Source: a virus. Taken from it: a stretch of DNA of 64,000 nucleotides. The stretch is from IMG/VR virus record IMGVR_UViG_3300032893_000008, positions 1-64,000 of that record. The stretch is one strand, 5' to 3'. This document shows positions 6,294-14,616 of the stretch, one piece after another (the stretch's first letter is position 1; each line of letters opens with the position of its first letter). A model generated the notes under the pieces. That model saw nothing but the letters and a program-made list of their open reading frames with translations. It did not search any database and had not been told where the DNA came from. Both the position numbers and the translations under genes were made by a program.

Positions 6294-9200
6294 TAGCTAA
6301 ATTCCTGAATCGATAGATTGCTAGCGGCGCCGCCGGCGATCGCGTTAACTGCTTGAGTTGTAAACGTATATTCGTCCATGACGAAAGTGCCGCCGTTCGC
6401 CAGAAGAGAAATACCGCTACCGAGGACTGCAGCGTTCGCGCCGAACGCGATCGAGATCGTCTTGTTGGAGGTATTCACCAAAGTTAGACCCTTACGCGAG
6501 GCATTCGCTGCGACTGCAGTGCCAGAGGCAATCCCTACAGACGCAGACGCAGGCGCCGAAGGCGTGAGAGCGGTCTTGGTGCTGACCGCAAGAGTCGACT
6601 GATCGCTGGCGATCGCCACCGGGATGGAAGACGCCATGGCCTTCTGGCCGATGGCCTCGATCGATCCACCGTTGGCCGTCAACCGGAGATTGACGCCGAT
6701 GTTCCATTCCGTGCCAGCGCCGGAGTCAAGATCGAAGGTCTTGGTAATCGAGTTGGTGCCATCAGTTAGGCGAACGTTCCAGTTACCCGACTGAGCAGCC
6801 TGCACGGCGAAAGTGCCATTATTATCGACCGTGAGGCTGCCGGCATTATCGTCCACGTGGACGACGTTCGTGATACTCGTGACAGTGCTTACAGTCCCGA
6901 TATTCCAGGTGCCGGATTGTGACACAGGGAAAGCAGCCTGGTCCGAGGCGATCACCACCGGGATCGAGTTGGTCATCGTCTTCTGACCAACCGAAGGAGC
7001 GGTGGAGCCTAGCCAAGAGCTTACGTCCGATCGCAGGCGGCCGGAGAGGTCCGTCGATAGCAAGACTTCATTGCCTTCGGACCAAGTGGGCGCGGCAGCA
7101 TTCGCAATCGCAACGAGCGCACCAACGTTGGTAGCGCCCGGGGCGGCGTTGTTGTTCGTCTTGTCGCCGCGGACGTTAACATTGAGTCGACCATTCGAAT
7201 CACCGCTAGCCGACTGGATGTTGACACCGTCGTCAACCATCATCAGGGTGCCAGTGGCAGTGCCACGGGCGGTGCCATCGGCATACTGCTGACCACCACC
7301 AAAAGTGGTGATCTGGTTGCCGGAGGCATCGTAGACCGCGACGTCCAGGATCTGATGGTTCGCGCCAGAAGGCGTGGAGGTCACGTCCGCTGCGATAGTA
7401 GCGCCTTTCGCGCCACCACGGACGATCGATTTCTGGGTGCCGTTAGTCTGATTAGCGCTCGTGGCGAGCGTAGAAAGAGCAGCATCCAGGTTAACGTTGT
7501 CGATCGTCAGACTACCGGCGTTGTCATCGACATGGACGACGTTCGTGATCGAGGTGACGGTCCCGATGTTCCAGGTGCCGGACTGAGAGACCGACCACGG
7601 GGCTCCGCCCTGGTTGGCGGTAACCGTGCCATCAACCGTAATCGAGTTACCACCGTCCTGGATATTGACCGCGGCCGCGCCGGCGCCATTCGTCGCTAGA
7701 ACACGCTGATTGCCAGCGAGATCCACCGACAGGAGAACTTCATTGCCTTCGGACCAGGTGGGCGCGGCAGCATTAGCTACCGCCACCAGGGCGCCTAGAT
7801 TATTAGCCCCTGGAGCTGCGCTGTTGTTAGTCTTCGATCCGGCGGCCGTTACCGTCCAGGAACCAGACTGAGAAACCGCCAGAGCCGATTGATCGCTGGC
7901 CAAGGAGACCGGCAGCGAGTTGGCCATCGTCTTCTGACCGACGGTGGGGGCGGTGGAACCTAGCCAAGCGCCAACATTGGCGTCGAGACGACCACCCACG
8001 AGCGACGACGGTAGCTGAGATGTATCAATCGTCAACGAACCAGCGTTGTCATCGACATGGACGACGTTCGTGATCGAGGTGACGGTCGTGACGGTAGAAA
8101 CCGTCCCAATGTCCCAGGTGCCGGACTGAGATACTGGTAGTGCAGACTGGTTGCTCGCGAGAGTGACGGGCACCGAGCTAGCCATGGTCTTCTGACCAAG
8201 GGAAGTGGCCGTTCCACCCCAGGAAGTGATATCCGAAGTCAGAGAACCCGCTGGATCGACGAGAACATCGATCCAAGTGCCACCGCCGGCGGTCGAACGA
8301 CCTACGAGCGCAGATCGGCTCAGCCGCGCAAGCGATTGATCTGTCAGTGTAGACGTAAGAGTGATGACCTCGCCAGTCGTGCCGGCAGACCAACACGCAG
8401 TCGTGATCTGGAGGTTCGTCGCATCCGATGCCGTCTTACTGACGTCCAAAGTGATCGGGAGGTCAGGATTCTGAACCGAAGGCAACGTGCTCGTATTAGG
8501 CTGCCGAATCGTATGGAAAACGATCCAAGCGCCATCGGGCGAGAGAATTTCAAAGATGATAGGAGCCGAACCAAACCAACCAAAGCGGATGCGGAAGAGG
8601 TTGGACAGCGTCTTATCTACCGCTTCCAGAACACCGCCGCGGGTAAAGGCACTGCCAGCGGAGCCGTCGAGCGGATCGCCGTTGAAGCTCGCCTGAGGGA
8701 CGTTTACATCGACACCAGCGGAGCGCTTCGTAATACCGAAAGACAGTCCCTCGTAGCCTACAAAGAAGCCGTTGCTGGCATCGTAGAGGCCAATGCGCTG
8801 ATACGAAGACGCAGACGTCGGGGTCGTGAAAGCTGCCGTAAATTCGACGTAAGTTTCGTTGCCCGGACGATAACTCGTGTTTGCGAGACTGACGCCCTTG
8901 GACGAAGAAGTGACGCCAACGCCCGTCTGGAAAACAGCGTGTCCGTTAGCAATCGCCGCCGAACCCGTGCCGGTGTTGGTCAGCGTGACGAGCGAGCTAA
9001 GCGTGCCAGTATCGAGCTTGACCTCAACCTGGTTGAGTCGGGTCGTTCCGACTGAAGCACCGAAGATATCGCGATCGCGCGCGACGATCGCGATGGATTG
9101 ATCGCTAGCGATCGTCACCGGGATCGAGTTGGCCATCGTCTTCTGACCGACGGTGGGGGCGGTGGAACCTAGCCATTTCGTGACTTCTGCAGACACTACA

Positions 9201-10642
9201 TCAGCGTTCGTGAGCGCCCGAATGGAGCGCGGATCGATCGCAGCACCCCCGTGGTAGAGCTGGACGTCGACGCCCTGATGGTCCGCACCTTCAGCGGTAG
9301 ACGTGATGTCCGCGGGCGTCGTAGCGCCTTTGGAGCCACCCCGGATGATGGTTTTGGCCGTGCCGCCCGTGAGCGTAGCATCGAGCGCCAGACCACCGGT
9401 CGTGCCGATGTCCGCGGTGACGGTGCCCGTGACCGTAACGGGGTTCGTGATCGAAGTAACGGTCCCGATATTCCAGGTGCCAGATTGGGTGGCCGGCTGC
9501 GGGGTAGTGCCCGTCGGGTCGACGCGAAGCGGGGCGCCGGCGGTAGCGAGTTCGGTGCCAGTGGCGGACCGAAGATTGGTGTGCAGCGCTCGCTTGGCGG
9601 TAACCTTGGCAACGCCGGCCTGACCATCCGTTAGATCCGTGCCAGTGTCTTTGAACTCACCACCAATGGGCGTATACTGGCTGACGCCTTCAGTGAAAGC
9701 AGCTTCATCCATAGCTGCAGTCCCGTGAGCGCCGGCAACCATCTGGAGGACATCAACCTTGAGGGCTTTCTGACCGCCGATGGTAGAAATACCTACGGTG
9801 TCTACACCATCGGTGACCTGAGTCTTAGCAGTGCCGCCGGTAAGGGTAGCATCCAGAGCGAGACCGCCAGTGGTGCCGATGTTCGCGGTGACCGACCAGG
9901 CGCCGGACTGGGAAGCGGGCTGAGGCGTCGTCCCCGTCGGATCGACGCGAAGGGGGGCACCGGCGGTAGCGAGTTCCGTGCCGGCCGTAGAGCGAAGGTT
10001 GATGTGCAGCGCTCGCTTGGCCGTGACTTTGGCCACGCCGCCCTGACCGTCAGTCAGGTCGGTGCCGGTGTCTTTGAACTCACCGCCGATAGGCGTATAC
10101 TGGCTGGTGCCTTCGGTAAAAGCATTCTCGTCGGTGTAGGCGATACCCGTGCCGCCTCCGCCACCGCCGCCGCCTACGGTCTGGACGACATCAACCTTGA
10201 GGGCTTTCTGGCCACCGACGGTAGAAATGCCTACGGTATCTACACCATCGGTGATCTTGGTAGCCCAGGCGCCGGACTGAGCGGCCGATACTGGCACTGG
10301 GTTGCCGAGTGTAACGGGGTTGCCAGCGACCTTCAGGTTAACGCCGATCGCACCAGTGGCGTCCATGACGAGCTGGTTGGTGCCGTCACCGATACGAGTT
10401 ACGTCAGGGCTAACTCCTTGATCCGATAGCTGAACATTCAGATTGCCAGCGGTGATCGTCGCACCCAGGATATCCACCGGGAGCGGATTAGTATCGCTGA
10501 CTGGCGCCCCATTTGATTCCGTTACGCTGACGTAGCAAACGGAGCGATTCGCGACCCGTTCTGCTAGATCTATCGCGGAGTTACGATAATTTTCTACCGT
10601 TTCGGGCTGCGAGAAAGGATCATGAAAGCGGGTGAAGGACAT
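6293..10642 (-). CDS. Giant repetitive tail/decoration protein (1449 aa)
   Basis: The longest product in the window. It is built from repeated short beta segments, such as QSGTWNIGTV, SITNVVHVDDNAGSLTID, WLGSTAPTVGQKTMANS and TVTANIGTTGGLALDATLTG, each present several times with small changes. Around residues 560-770 a non-repetitive domain resembles a LamG/jelly-roll module. The Gly/Ser/Thr bias and lack of Cys fit an extracellular fibre or surface array. The start ATG lies nine bases after a -10 element. The assignment as a fibre or decoration protein is by composition and context. Confidence 0.65.
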   Translation of the reverse strand: MSFTRFHDPFSQPETVENYRNSAIDLAERVANRSVCYVSVTESNGAPVSDTNPLPVDILGATITAGNLNVQLSDQGVSPDVTRIGDGTNQLVMDATGAIGVNLKVAGNPVTLGNPVPVSAAQSGAWATKITDGVDTVGISTVGGQKALKVDVVQTVGGGGGGGGTGIAYTDENAFTEGTSQYTPIGGEFKDTGTDLTDGQGGVAKVTAKRALHINLRSTAGTELATAGAPLRVDPTGTTPQPASQSGAWSVTANIGTTGGLALDATLTGGTAKTQVTDGVDTVGISTIGGQKALKVDVLQMVAGAHGTAAMDEAAFTEGVSQYTPIGGEFKDTGTDLTDGQAGVAKVTAKRALHTNLRSATGTELATAGAPLRVDPTGTTPQPATQSGTWNIGTVTSITNPVTVTGTVTADIGTTGGLALDATLTGGTAKTIIRGGSKGATTPADITSTAEGADHQGVDVQLYHGGAAIDPRSIRALTNADVVSAEVTKWLGSTAPTVGQKTMANSIPVTIASDQSIAIVARDRDIFGASVGTTRLNQVEVKLDTGTLSSLVTLTNTGTGSAAIANGHAVFQTGVGVTSSSKGVSLANTSYRPGNETYVEFTAAFTTPTSASSYQRIGLYDASNGFFVGYEGLSFGITKRSAGVDVNVPQASFNGDPLDGSAGSAFTRGGVLEAVDKTLSNLFRIRFGWFGSAPIIFEILSPDGAWIVFHTIRQPNTSTLPSVQNPDLPITLDVSKTASDATNLQITTACWSAGTTGEVITLTSTLTDQSLARLSRSALVGRSTAGGGTWIDVLVDPAGSLTSDITSWGGTATSLGQKTMASSVPVTLASNQSALPVSQSGTWDIGTVSTVTTVTSITNVVHVDDNAGSLTIDTSQLPSSLVGGRLDANVGAWLGSTAPTVGQKTMANSLPVSLASDQSALAVSQSGSWTVTAAGSKTNNSAAPGANNLGALVAVANAAAPTWSEGNEVLLSVDLAGNQRVLATNGAGAAAVNIQDGGNSITVDGTVTANQGGAPWSVSQSGTWNIGTVTSITNVVHVDDNAGSLTIDNVNLDAALSTLATSANQTNGTQKSIVRGGAKGATIAADVTSTPSGANHQILDVAVYDASGNQITTFGGGQQYADGTARGTATGTLMMVDDGVNIQSASGDSNGRLNVNVRGDKTNNNAAPGATNVGALVAIANAAAPTWSEGNEVLLSTDLSGRLRSDVSSWLGSTAPSVGQKTMTNSIPVVIASDQAAFPVSQSGTWNIGTVSTVTSITNVVHVDDNAGSLTVDNNGTFAVQAAQSGNWNVRLTDGTNSITKTFDLDSGAGTEWNIGVNLRLTANGGSIEAIGQKAMASSIPVAIASDQSTLAVSTKTALTPSAPASASVGIASGTAVAANASRKGLTLVNTSNKTISIAFGANAAVLGSGISLLANGGTFVMDEYTFTTQAVNAIAGGAASNLSIQEFS
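9461..10135 (-). repeat. Tandem near-identical coding repeat in the giant protein
   Basis: Two blocks of about 250 bases (about 9461-9700 and 9890-10130) are nearly the same. Each runs from the QSGxW codons through ATAGAPLRVDPTGTTPQPA and ends at FTEGxSQYTPIGGEFKDTG. Shorter repeats recur at 7060/7735, 7520/8045 and 7910/9120. They are likely substrates for recombination, giving length variation of the appendage. Confidence 0.7.
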
Positions 10643-10651
10643 GCCGGACCA

Positions 10652-10657
10652 ATTTTA
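10652..10657 (-). promoter_or_regulatory. -10 element for the structural operon
   Basis: Minus-strand GGGTAAAAT with hexamer TAAAAT, nine bases before ATG 10642. It overlaps the divergent promoter at 10661-10689, so the two may interfere. Confidence 0.45.
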
Positions 10658-10660
10658 CCC

Positions 10661-10689
10661 TTGAACGAACCAAGCTTTCGCGGTAGTAT
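10661..10689 (+). promoter_or_regulatory. Promoter giving a leaderless message
   Basis: TTGAAC (10661-10666), 17-base spacer, TAGTAT (10684-10689) preceded by GCGG, then six bases to ATG 10696. Confidence 0.7.
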
Positions 10690-10695
10690 CAAGGT

Positions 10696-10860
10696 ATGGA
10701 CAACGATAACGGTCTGGAAGCGCTCTTCAAGGCCATCCATCTGGAAGCGGCCTACCACGTCTTTTTCGCCGGCACCTGGGACGGCAAAGCGAAGGCGTGG
10801 AAATACTACCCGCGCGAGAAGTTCACCCCCTGGCACGCCGCGATGTTCCCCGGGGCCTGA
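10696..10860 (+). CDS. Hypothetical 54-aa protein
   Basis: Starts ATG six bases after a clear promoter, with no ribosome site. The product MDNDNGLEALFKAIHLEAAY continues as a compact soluble protein rich in Trp, Tyr and Phe and ends TGA. The next gene starts two bases after the stop. Function unknown. Confidence 0.55.
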   Translation: MDNDNGLEALFKAIHLEAAYHVFFAGTWDGKAKAWKYYPREKFTPWHAAMFPGA

Positions 10861-10861
10861 A

Positions 10862-11080
10862 GTGCTGAACTTCATCAAAAAGGCGAAGTTCAAAGCCCAG
10901 GAAGACGTGCGCTGCAAGTGCCATGAGCACTGCGACGCCACGCTCGTCATCCTTACGGTCCTGGAATACGAGGATCACGAGCCTATCTACGAAGTCCAGC
11001 ACAAATACCACGTGCTGAAAGACCCGCACTTCGTGGAGGAGTCAAGGATCGAAGCGATCAAGGGGTCGAAGCGACGATGA
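10862..11080 (+). CDS. Hypothetical 72-aa cysteine-containing protein
   Basis: GTG start directly after the preceding stop. CKCHEHC near residue 20 is a possible metal ligand set, followed by a beta-rich part and a basic tail GSKRR. It ends in an ATGA overlap with the next gene. No family recognised. Confidence 0.55.
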   Translation: MLNFIKKAKFKAQEDVRCKCHEHCDATLVILTVLEYEDHEPIYEVQHKYHVLKDPHFVEESRIEAIKGSKRR

Positions 11081-11382
11081 ACTGGGAGAAGAGGAAGGCA
11101 CGCAAGCAAAAGGTCAAGGAAGCCCTCAAGGAGGAGCTGACGATCGCCTTCAATTTGTGCGATCAGATGAAGCTCCTCTTCCAGAAGACTCCCGACGGCA
11201 ACATCGTTCTCCAAGGGGACGAGTGGGATTTTTTCATCGAACTGATGGTTTCCGGACTCATCGTGAAGGACATCGTCGATCTCGATGAGTCGGATTGCCG
11301 TTGCAAGCTAGACGCCCTTATGACCCAGGGGTGCCAGTGCGGCGCCATGGGGGAGGAAAAGAAGAATGTCCAGTCGACGTAA
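11077..11382 (+). CDS. Hypothetical 101-aa protein
   Basis: ATG in an ATGA overlap. Very basic N-terminus (MNWEKRKARKQKVKEALKEE), then a helical domain, then CRCKLD and CQCG near the C-terminus. It could be a small nucleic-acid-binding protein; this rests on charge only. It overlaps the next ATG at 11366 by 17 bases. Confidence 0.55.
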   Translation: MNWEKRKARKQKVKEALKEELTIAFNLCDQMKLLFQKTPDGNIVLQGDEWDFFIELMVSGLIVKDIVDLDESDCRCKLDALMTQGCQCGAMGEEKKNVQST

Positions 11383-11665
11383 GGGGATCTACGATCAGGT
11401 CGCCTACATCCTAGCGCACACTCTATCCGTGGAAGAATTCAACGCGCTAGCGGAAGCAGAGCGCACGGATGAAGTCGCCGGGCTCTACTGGGCACTGCGC
11501 GAGGTCCAAAACAGCGTCGTTACCGTGCCCGGGCGAGTCGTAGAAGTTGTTTCAGAACAAAAAGCCACTGTGCCGTGCAAGGCAGAAGGATGCGGTTGGC
11601 ATGTCTTTCCATCCGACACTGTCTGTCCTGGCGGACATCATCAAAACCCTGGGTTGACGGAATAG
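11366..11665 (+). CDS. Hypothetical 99-aa protein whose end overlaps tRNA-Leu
   Basis: Helical N-terminal part (MSSRRKGIYDQVAYILAHTL) and a C-terminal Cys/His cluster (CKAEGCGWHVF...CPGGHH) that suggests a zinc ribbon. The last six codons and the TAG stop (11663-11665) lie inside the tRNA-Leu gene, so message and tRNA compete for the same RNA. TAG as the stop is notable in a genome with an amber suppressor. Confidence 0.6.
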   Translation: MSSRRKGIYDQVAYILAHTLSVEEFNALAEAERTDEVAGLYWALREVQNSVVTVPGRVVEVVSEQKATVPCKAEGCGWHVFPSDTVCPGGHHQNPGLTE

Positions 11666-11731
11666 GCAGACGTGCCGGGCTTAGAATCCGGTGGTGGAAA
11701 CATCGTGGGGGTTCGAGTCCCCCACTCAGGA
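11648..11731 (+). tRNA. tRNA-Leu (anticodon UAG)
   Basis: Acceptor CCTGGGT/ACTCAGG, D arm, anticodon stem CCGGG/TCCGG with loop CTTAGAA (anticodon TAG), a long variable arm typical of class II tRNA, and T arm GGGGG TTCGAGT CCCCC. Discriminator A; CCA is not encoded. The 5' end overlaps the preceding coding sequence. Confidence 0.9.
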
Positions 11732-11733
11732 TC

Positions 11734-11807
11734 AGGCGGTTAGCTCAGTTGGTTAGAGCGTTTGGCTTACATCCAAAAGGTCGTCAGTTCGATCCTGACA
11801 CTGCCTA
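11734..11807 (+). tRNA. tRNA-Val (anticodon UAC)
   Basis: Acceptor AGGCGGT/ACTGCCT, D arm GCTC-AGTTGGTTA-GAGC, anticodon stem TTTGG/CCAAA with loop CTTACAT, variable AGGTC, T arm GTCAG TTCGATC CTGAC. Fully canonical; CCA not encoded. Two bases after tRNA-Leu. Confidence 0.93.
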
Positions 11808-11823
11808 AAAGGGAAGGAAAAAC

Positions 11824-12189
11824 ATGGAACTCCTCGACGAAGAGATCTACGACTACAAGAAAGCTTTCGGCTCCAAGAAAACTGAAGCCCCTGCCGGCGG
11901 ACCCGCTTGGTCAGCACAGGTAGCCGCCCAGGCCCTGGCCGATGCGGGCCCGGCCGAGGAAGATTTTCCCAAGAGACCCCGAGAAAAGGAAGCCGGCATG
12001 ACTTTCGAAGATCTCCTGCGCTCTCTGCTCAAGATGACGCCGGAGGAGCGCGAACAGCCGGTAAACGTGTTCGATTACGGTCGCGACTCCTTCTTGGGCG
12101 GATTCGCAGTCTGCGCCGAAGGATGCCCGGCAGTGCATTTCACGGTAGAAGGTCCGATCGCCGAACCCATCACTTCCAAGGAGAACTGA
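11824..12189 (+). CDS. Hypothetical 121-aa protein
   Basis: ATG 11824 follows a purine-rich AAGGGAAGGAAAAAC. Acidic and helical at the N-terminus (MELLDEEIYDYKKAFGSKKT), a linker rich in Pro and Ala, then a compact C-terminal domain with two cysteines. No family recognised. The next gene starts two bases after its TGA. Confidence 0.6.
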   Translation: MELLDEEIYDYKKAFGSKKTEAPAGGPAWSAQVAAQALADAGPAEEDFPKRPREKEAGMTFEDLLRSLLKMTPEEREQPVNVFDYGRDSFLGGFAVCAEGCPAVHFTVEGPIAEPITSKEN

Positions 12190-12191
12190 AC

Positions 12192-12806
12192 GTGAAAAAC
12201 AAGCCTCTCATCGAAACGATCTTCGCCGTCCTCTTCATGCTCCTCGCAGTCTTCCTGATCGTCGGAAGCCATGGCTGCGCCCAGCATTACGACGGCCCGA
12301 CGTGCGCCGACGCGGTCATCAACCCCGATCCGAGCTGCGCATTCACCCCCGAGAAGCCGACCTACCAGACGATCTCGCTCTCGGTGATGCACTTCACGCT
12401 GACGGATACCCTCGGCGTGCCGGCGATGACCAGCGACGATCCCGTGGACGATCCGCTCCACTACCCGGATGCCTACCTCCAGGCCAACGCTTCGGCCCTG
12501 GGCGAGCCGGACTACGAAGCCGGCATCCCGGCAGGCCCGATGACGTCAGGGGGTTTCAAGGCGTGGCTGCTGGCTTCATCCAGTGCCTGCGGGATCGCGA
12601 TGACGAACACCCCGGAGCGCCTGTTCCCGAACGGTAACCACGACTACACCTACGCTTACGCGCTCCTCTTGGGCCGGAAGCCGAAGTTCGAGGAAGCGAT
12701 GATCCTGACGACGCTCCAGGGGCAGTTCCCGGATCCCGTCCGCGGGGAGGCTGCGGTCTGCACGTCCATCCTGAATTCCCTTGAGTTCATGGACGCAAAC
12801 CTGTAG
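12192..12806 (+). CDS. Putative exported or lipid-anchored protein (204 aa)
   Basis: GTG start. VKNKPLIETIFAVLFMLLAV gives a basic start and a long hydrophobic helix ending ...LIVGSHGCAQ, a possible although imperfect lipobox with Cys near residue 29. The mature part has several further cysteines and is otherwise unrecognised. It ends in TAG; read-through would add 24 codons before a TAA. Confidence 0.55.
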   Translation: MKNKPLIETIFAVLFMLLAVFLIVGSHGCAQHYDGPTCADAVINPDPSCAFTPEKPTYQTISLSVMHFTLTDTLGVPAMTSDDPVDDPLHYPDAYLQANASALGEPDYEAGIPAGPMTSGGFKAWLLASSSACGIAMTNTPERLFPNGNHDYTYAYALLLGRKPKFEEAMILTTLQGQFPDPVRGEAAVCTSILNSLEFMDANL

Positions 12807-12935
12807 GATACGACCATGCTCACTACTTACCTCGTTCAGCGTCTGGATCGAGCGGAAAGTCCTCTACCCTCGACTTGTTAAGGTCGACAACAAAGCCTGG
12901 CTGGCTTCGGAAAAAGGAAAGAAGCGCGGCGATTA
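12807..12935 (+). other. Gene-free stretch with an Asn-anticodon-like hairpin
   Basis: No convincing gene. CTCGAC-TTGTTAA-GGTCGAC resembles a tRNA-Asn anticodon arm (GTT) with one extra loop base, but no D arm, T arm or acceptor matches it. A second, better such hairpin with the same TTGTTAA loop occurs at about 21010-21030 on the minus strand. Confidence 0.3.
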
Positions 12936-13018
12936 GCTCTGGTGCCGGAACTGGCAAACGGAGGGCACTCAAAATGCCCCGCCCAAAAAGCGTGAGAGTT
13001 CGAATCTCTCCCAGAGCA
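12936..13018 (+). tRNA. tRNA-Leu (anticodon CAA)
   Basis: Acceptor GCTCTGG/CCAGAGC, anticodon stem GGGCA/TGCCC with loop CTCAAAA, class II variable arm, T arm GAGAG TTCGAAT CTCTC, discriminator A, no encoded CCA. Canonical. Confidence 0.92.
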
Positions 13019-13021
13019 TAG

Positions 13022-13096
13022 CGGCCTGTAGCTCAGTTGGTCTAGAGCTGGCGCCTCATAAGCGCTTGGTCGTGGGTTCGAATCCCACCGGGCCGA
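13022..13096 (+). tRNA. tRNA-Met (anticodon CAU), elongator-like
   Basis: Acceptor CGGCCTG/CGGGCCG, D arm GCTC-AGTTGGTCTA-GAGC, anticodon stem GGCGC/GCGCT with loop CTCATAA, T arm GTGGG TTCGAAT CCCAC, no CCA. It lacks the three G:C pairs of initiator tRNA, so it is elongator Met or a lysidine-modified Ile tRNA. Confidence 0.88.
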
Positions 13097-13333
13097 TCAA
13101 CGCTTCCAGGTCAGGCGCAAGAACGCTTCGACGCCCAGGCCACCGATCCACCGCTGCAGCTTGACGTAAGCGCCCTTGGCGGCTAGGTTCCACTCGGTAG
13201 CGCTCGTCAGCCCGCCGGCGGCTAGGCCGAAGGGTGGCTCGTAGAGCCCTTTGCCTACATGGAACTCGATGTCCAGGAACCATACGCGCTTGATCAGCTC
13301 GTAGTAGAAGGTCTGGGTGGGATAGTCTTTCAT
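13097..13333 (-). CDS. Hypothetical 78-aa protein
   Basis: ATG at 13333, stop TGA at the very end of the convergent tRNA-Met. The protein (MKDYPTQTFYYELIKRVWFL) has amphipathic, beta-like character and is rich in aromatics. It is framed by tRNA-Met on the plus strand and tRNA-Arg on the minus strand. Function unknown. Confidence 0.5.
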   Translation of the reverse strand: MKDYPTQTFYYELIKRVWFLDIEFHVGKGLYEPPFGLAAGGLTSATEWNLAAKGAYVKLQRWIGGLGVEAFLRLTWKR

Positions 13334-13344
13334 GCGTCCTCGTA

Positions 13345-13416
13345 TACCCCTGGTAGGAGTCGAACCTACATCTCAACCTTAGAAGGATCGAGTTCTGTCC
13401 GTTGAACTACAGGGGC
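13345..13416 (-). tRNA. tRNA-Arg (anticodon UCU)
   Basis: Minus strand: acceptor GCCCCTG/CAGGGGT (one G:U pair), D arm GTTC..GAAC, anticodon stem CGATC/GGTTG with loop CTTCTAA, T arm GTAGG TTCGACT CCTAC, discriminator A, no CCA. It would read AGA/AGG codons. Confidence 0.9.
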
Positions 13417-13422
13417 TTTTGT

Positions 13423-14532
13423 TTACTGAATTGAATATTCGAAGCGGATTTTTGGCAATTCCTCTACGCGTTTCAGGTTTTCTAAAGAAAACTGCTCTTG
13501 TTCTTTCCTACCGGCGGCTTTCGCTCGATTCCATACCTGGCGCTTATGAATTCGCTGACCCTCCGGGGTCTCGTAATGGTAATTAGGGCTGGTAAATCCA
13601 GTTTCCACCCAGTTCGTGGCCTTATAGATCGTTCCAGCGTGTCCTTCGGTGGGGTCAGCAAAGCTTATCACCTTGCCTCGAAAGCCGGCCTTTCGAAGTC
13701 GACGAAGACATTCCCCAAGAAAACGACTCGCGGTATTCTTAGGGGTTCCGTCGATCAGGAAAAAGCGCGACAACTCCAGGTCAGCCTTGATGTTTTGTCG
13801 TGACGGTTTCGAGAAAGCACAAGTCCCTACAATTCGATTCTTGTAGAAGAGAGACCATCCAAACTTTACCCCTGGACAACTGCCAGAATAGTGTAGATCA
13901 CGAATTAAATCACGATCGCAGCCATCTCGGATCTCGAAATCCGTAGCCAACAGCCAGGTGAGCTGTTCAGCGTGCTTGAAGCGAAGGCGTTCCTTTTCCT
14001 CTTCGGAATACAAATCAACAAAACGCTTCTGGTTGTTGCACTTACCGCACAGCAGCGTTAGATTACCGGGCACCAAGTAGCCACCGTCTTTTAGGGCCAG
14101 GTGATGATCGATATCCAGGTCATCCGGGCTACCGCACTTGAAACAGACTTGACCAAACTGGAATCTCACTCTATCCAAGAAAGAAGAGTCCAGCCAGCCT
14201 CTTTCGCGTTCTCGCCGAAGCCGAGCACGCTGGATGTAGGATTCCTTGTTCTTCTGGTAGTGCTGGTGAATAGCTTCCCGGGCCTTCTCTCCATTTGCCT
14301 GCCGATAGGACCGCATGTAAGCAGCGTTTCGTTGATTCTTCGCTTCGCGATTCTCGGCTATCCATTTCCTTACCCGAAGGCGCGCATCCTCGGGAGCGGA
14401 CCAGTAACTGCGCTTACACTCAGCCTTGTTGCACTCAGAGCAATTAGGATGTCTCGTCCCTTTGGACTTATTCTTGAAGCGAAAGCTCTCCAGGGGGAGG
14501 GTGCGCTTACACCTACAACAGATACGATCCAC
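13423..14532 (-). CDS. HNH nuclease fused to a Mom-like N-acetyltransferase-type domain
   Basis: About 370 residues from GTG 14532, six bases after TATAAT (leaderless). The N-terminus has zinc-ribbon cysteines (CCRCKR, CSECNK) and a basic helical linker. An HNH core follows (CFKCGS...LDIDHHLALKDGG...NLTLLCGKCNN). From about residue 205 the protein changes character; the end, with GTIYKATNWVETGFT, resembles the Mom/GNAT-like proteins of phages. It sits between a tRNA and the capsid operon, typical of a mobile endonuclease. The role of the second domain is inferred only. Confidence 0.75.
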   Translation of the reverse strand: MDRICCRCKRTLPLESFRFKNKSKGTRHPNCSECNKAECKRSYWSAPEDARLRVRKWIAENREAKNQRNAAYMRSYRQANGEKAREAIHQHYQKNKESYIQRARLRRERERGWLDSSFLDRVRFQFGQVCFKCGSPDDLDIDHHLALKDGGYLVPGNLTLLCGKCNNQKRFVDLYSEEEKERLRFKHAEQLTWLLATDFEIRDGCDRDLIRDLHYSGSCPGVKFGWSLFYKNRIVGTCAFSKPSRQNIKADLELSRFFLIDGTPKNTASRFLGECLRRLRKAGFRGKVISFADPTEGHAGTIYKATNWVETGFTSPNYHYETPEGQRIHKRQVWNRAKAAGRKEQEQFSLENLKRVEELPKIRFEYSIQ

Positions 14533-14538
14533 GGGGGA

Positions 14539-14544
14539 ATTATA
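14539..14544 (-). promoter_or_regulatory. -10 promoter element, leaderless
   Basis: Minus-strand CAGGTATAAT, with TATAAT six bases before the GTG of the HNH fusion gene. Confidence 0.6.
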
Positions 14545-14561
14545 CCTGAAGCCACAAATCA

Positions 14562-14590
14562 AAAGCCCCTAGTTTTACCTAGGGGCTTTG
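14562..14590 (-). terminator. Rho-independent terminator of the capsid operon
   Basis: Nine-base perfect stem AGCCCCTAG / CTAGGGGCT (14564-14572 and 14579-14587) with a six-base loop, followed on the minus strand by TTTTGATTT. It lies just after the capsid gene stop and upstream of the HNH promoter. Confidence 0.8.
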
Positions 14591-14616
14591 ACGGATTGTC
14601 TAGATCAGACAGTCGC

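Noticed and set aside
6293-10642. CRISPR-like array in the repetitive region
   Set aside because: Repeats are coding, in frame, of variable length and without regular unique spacers.
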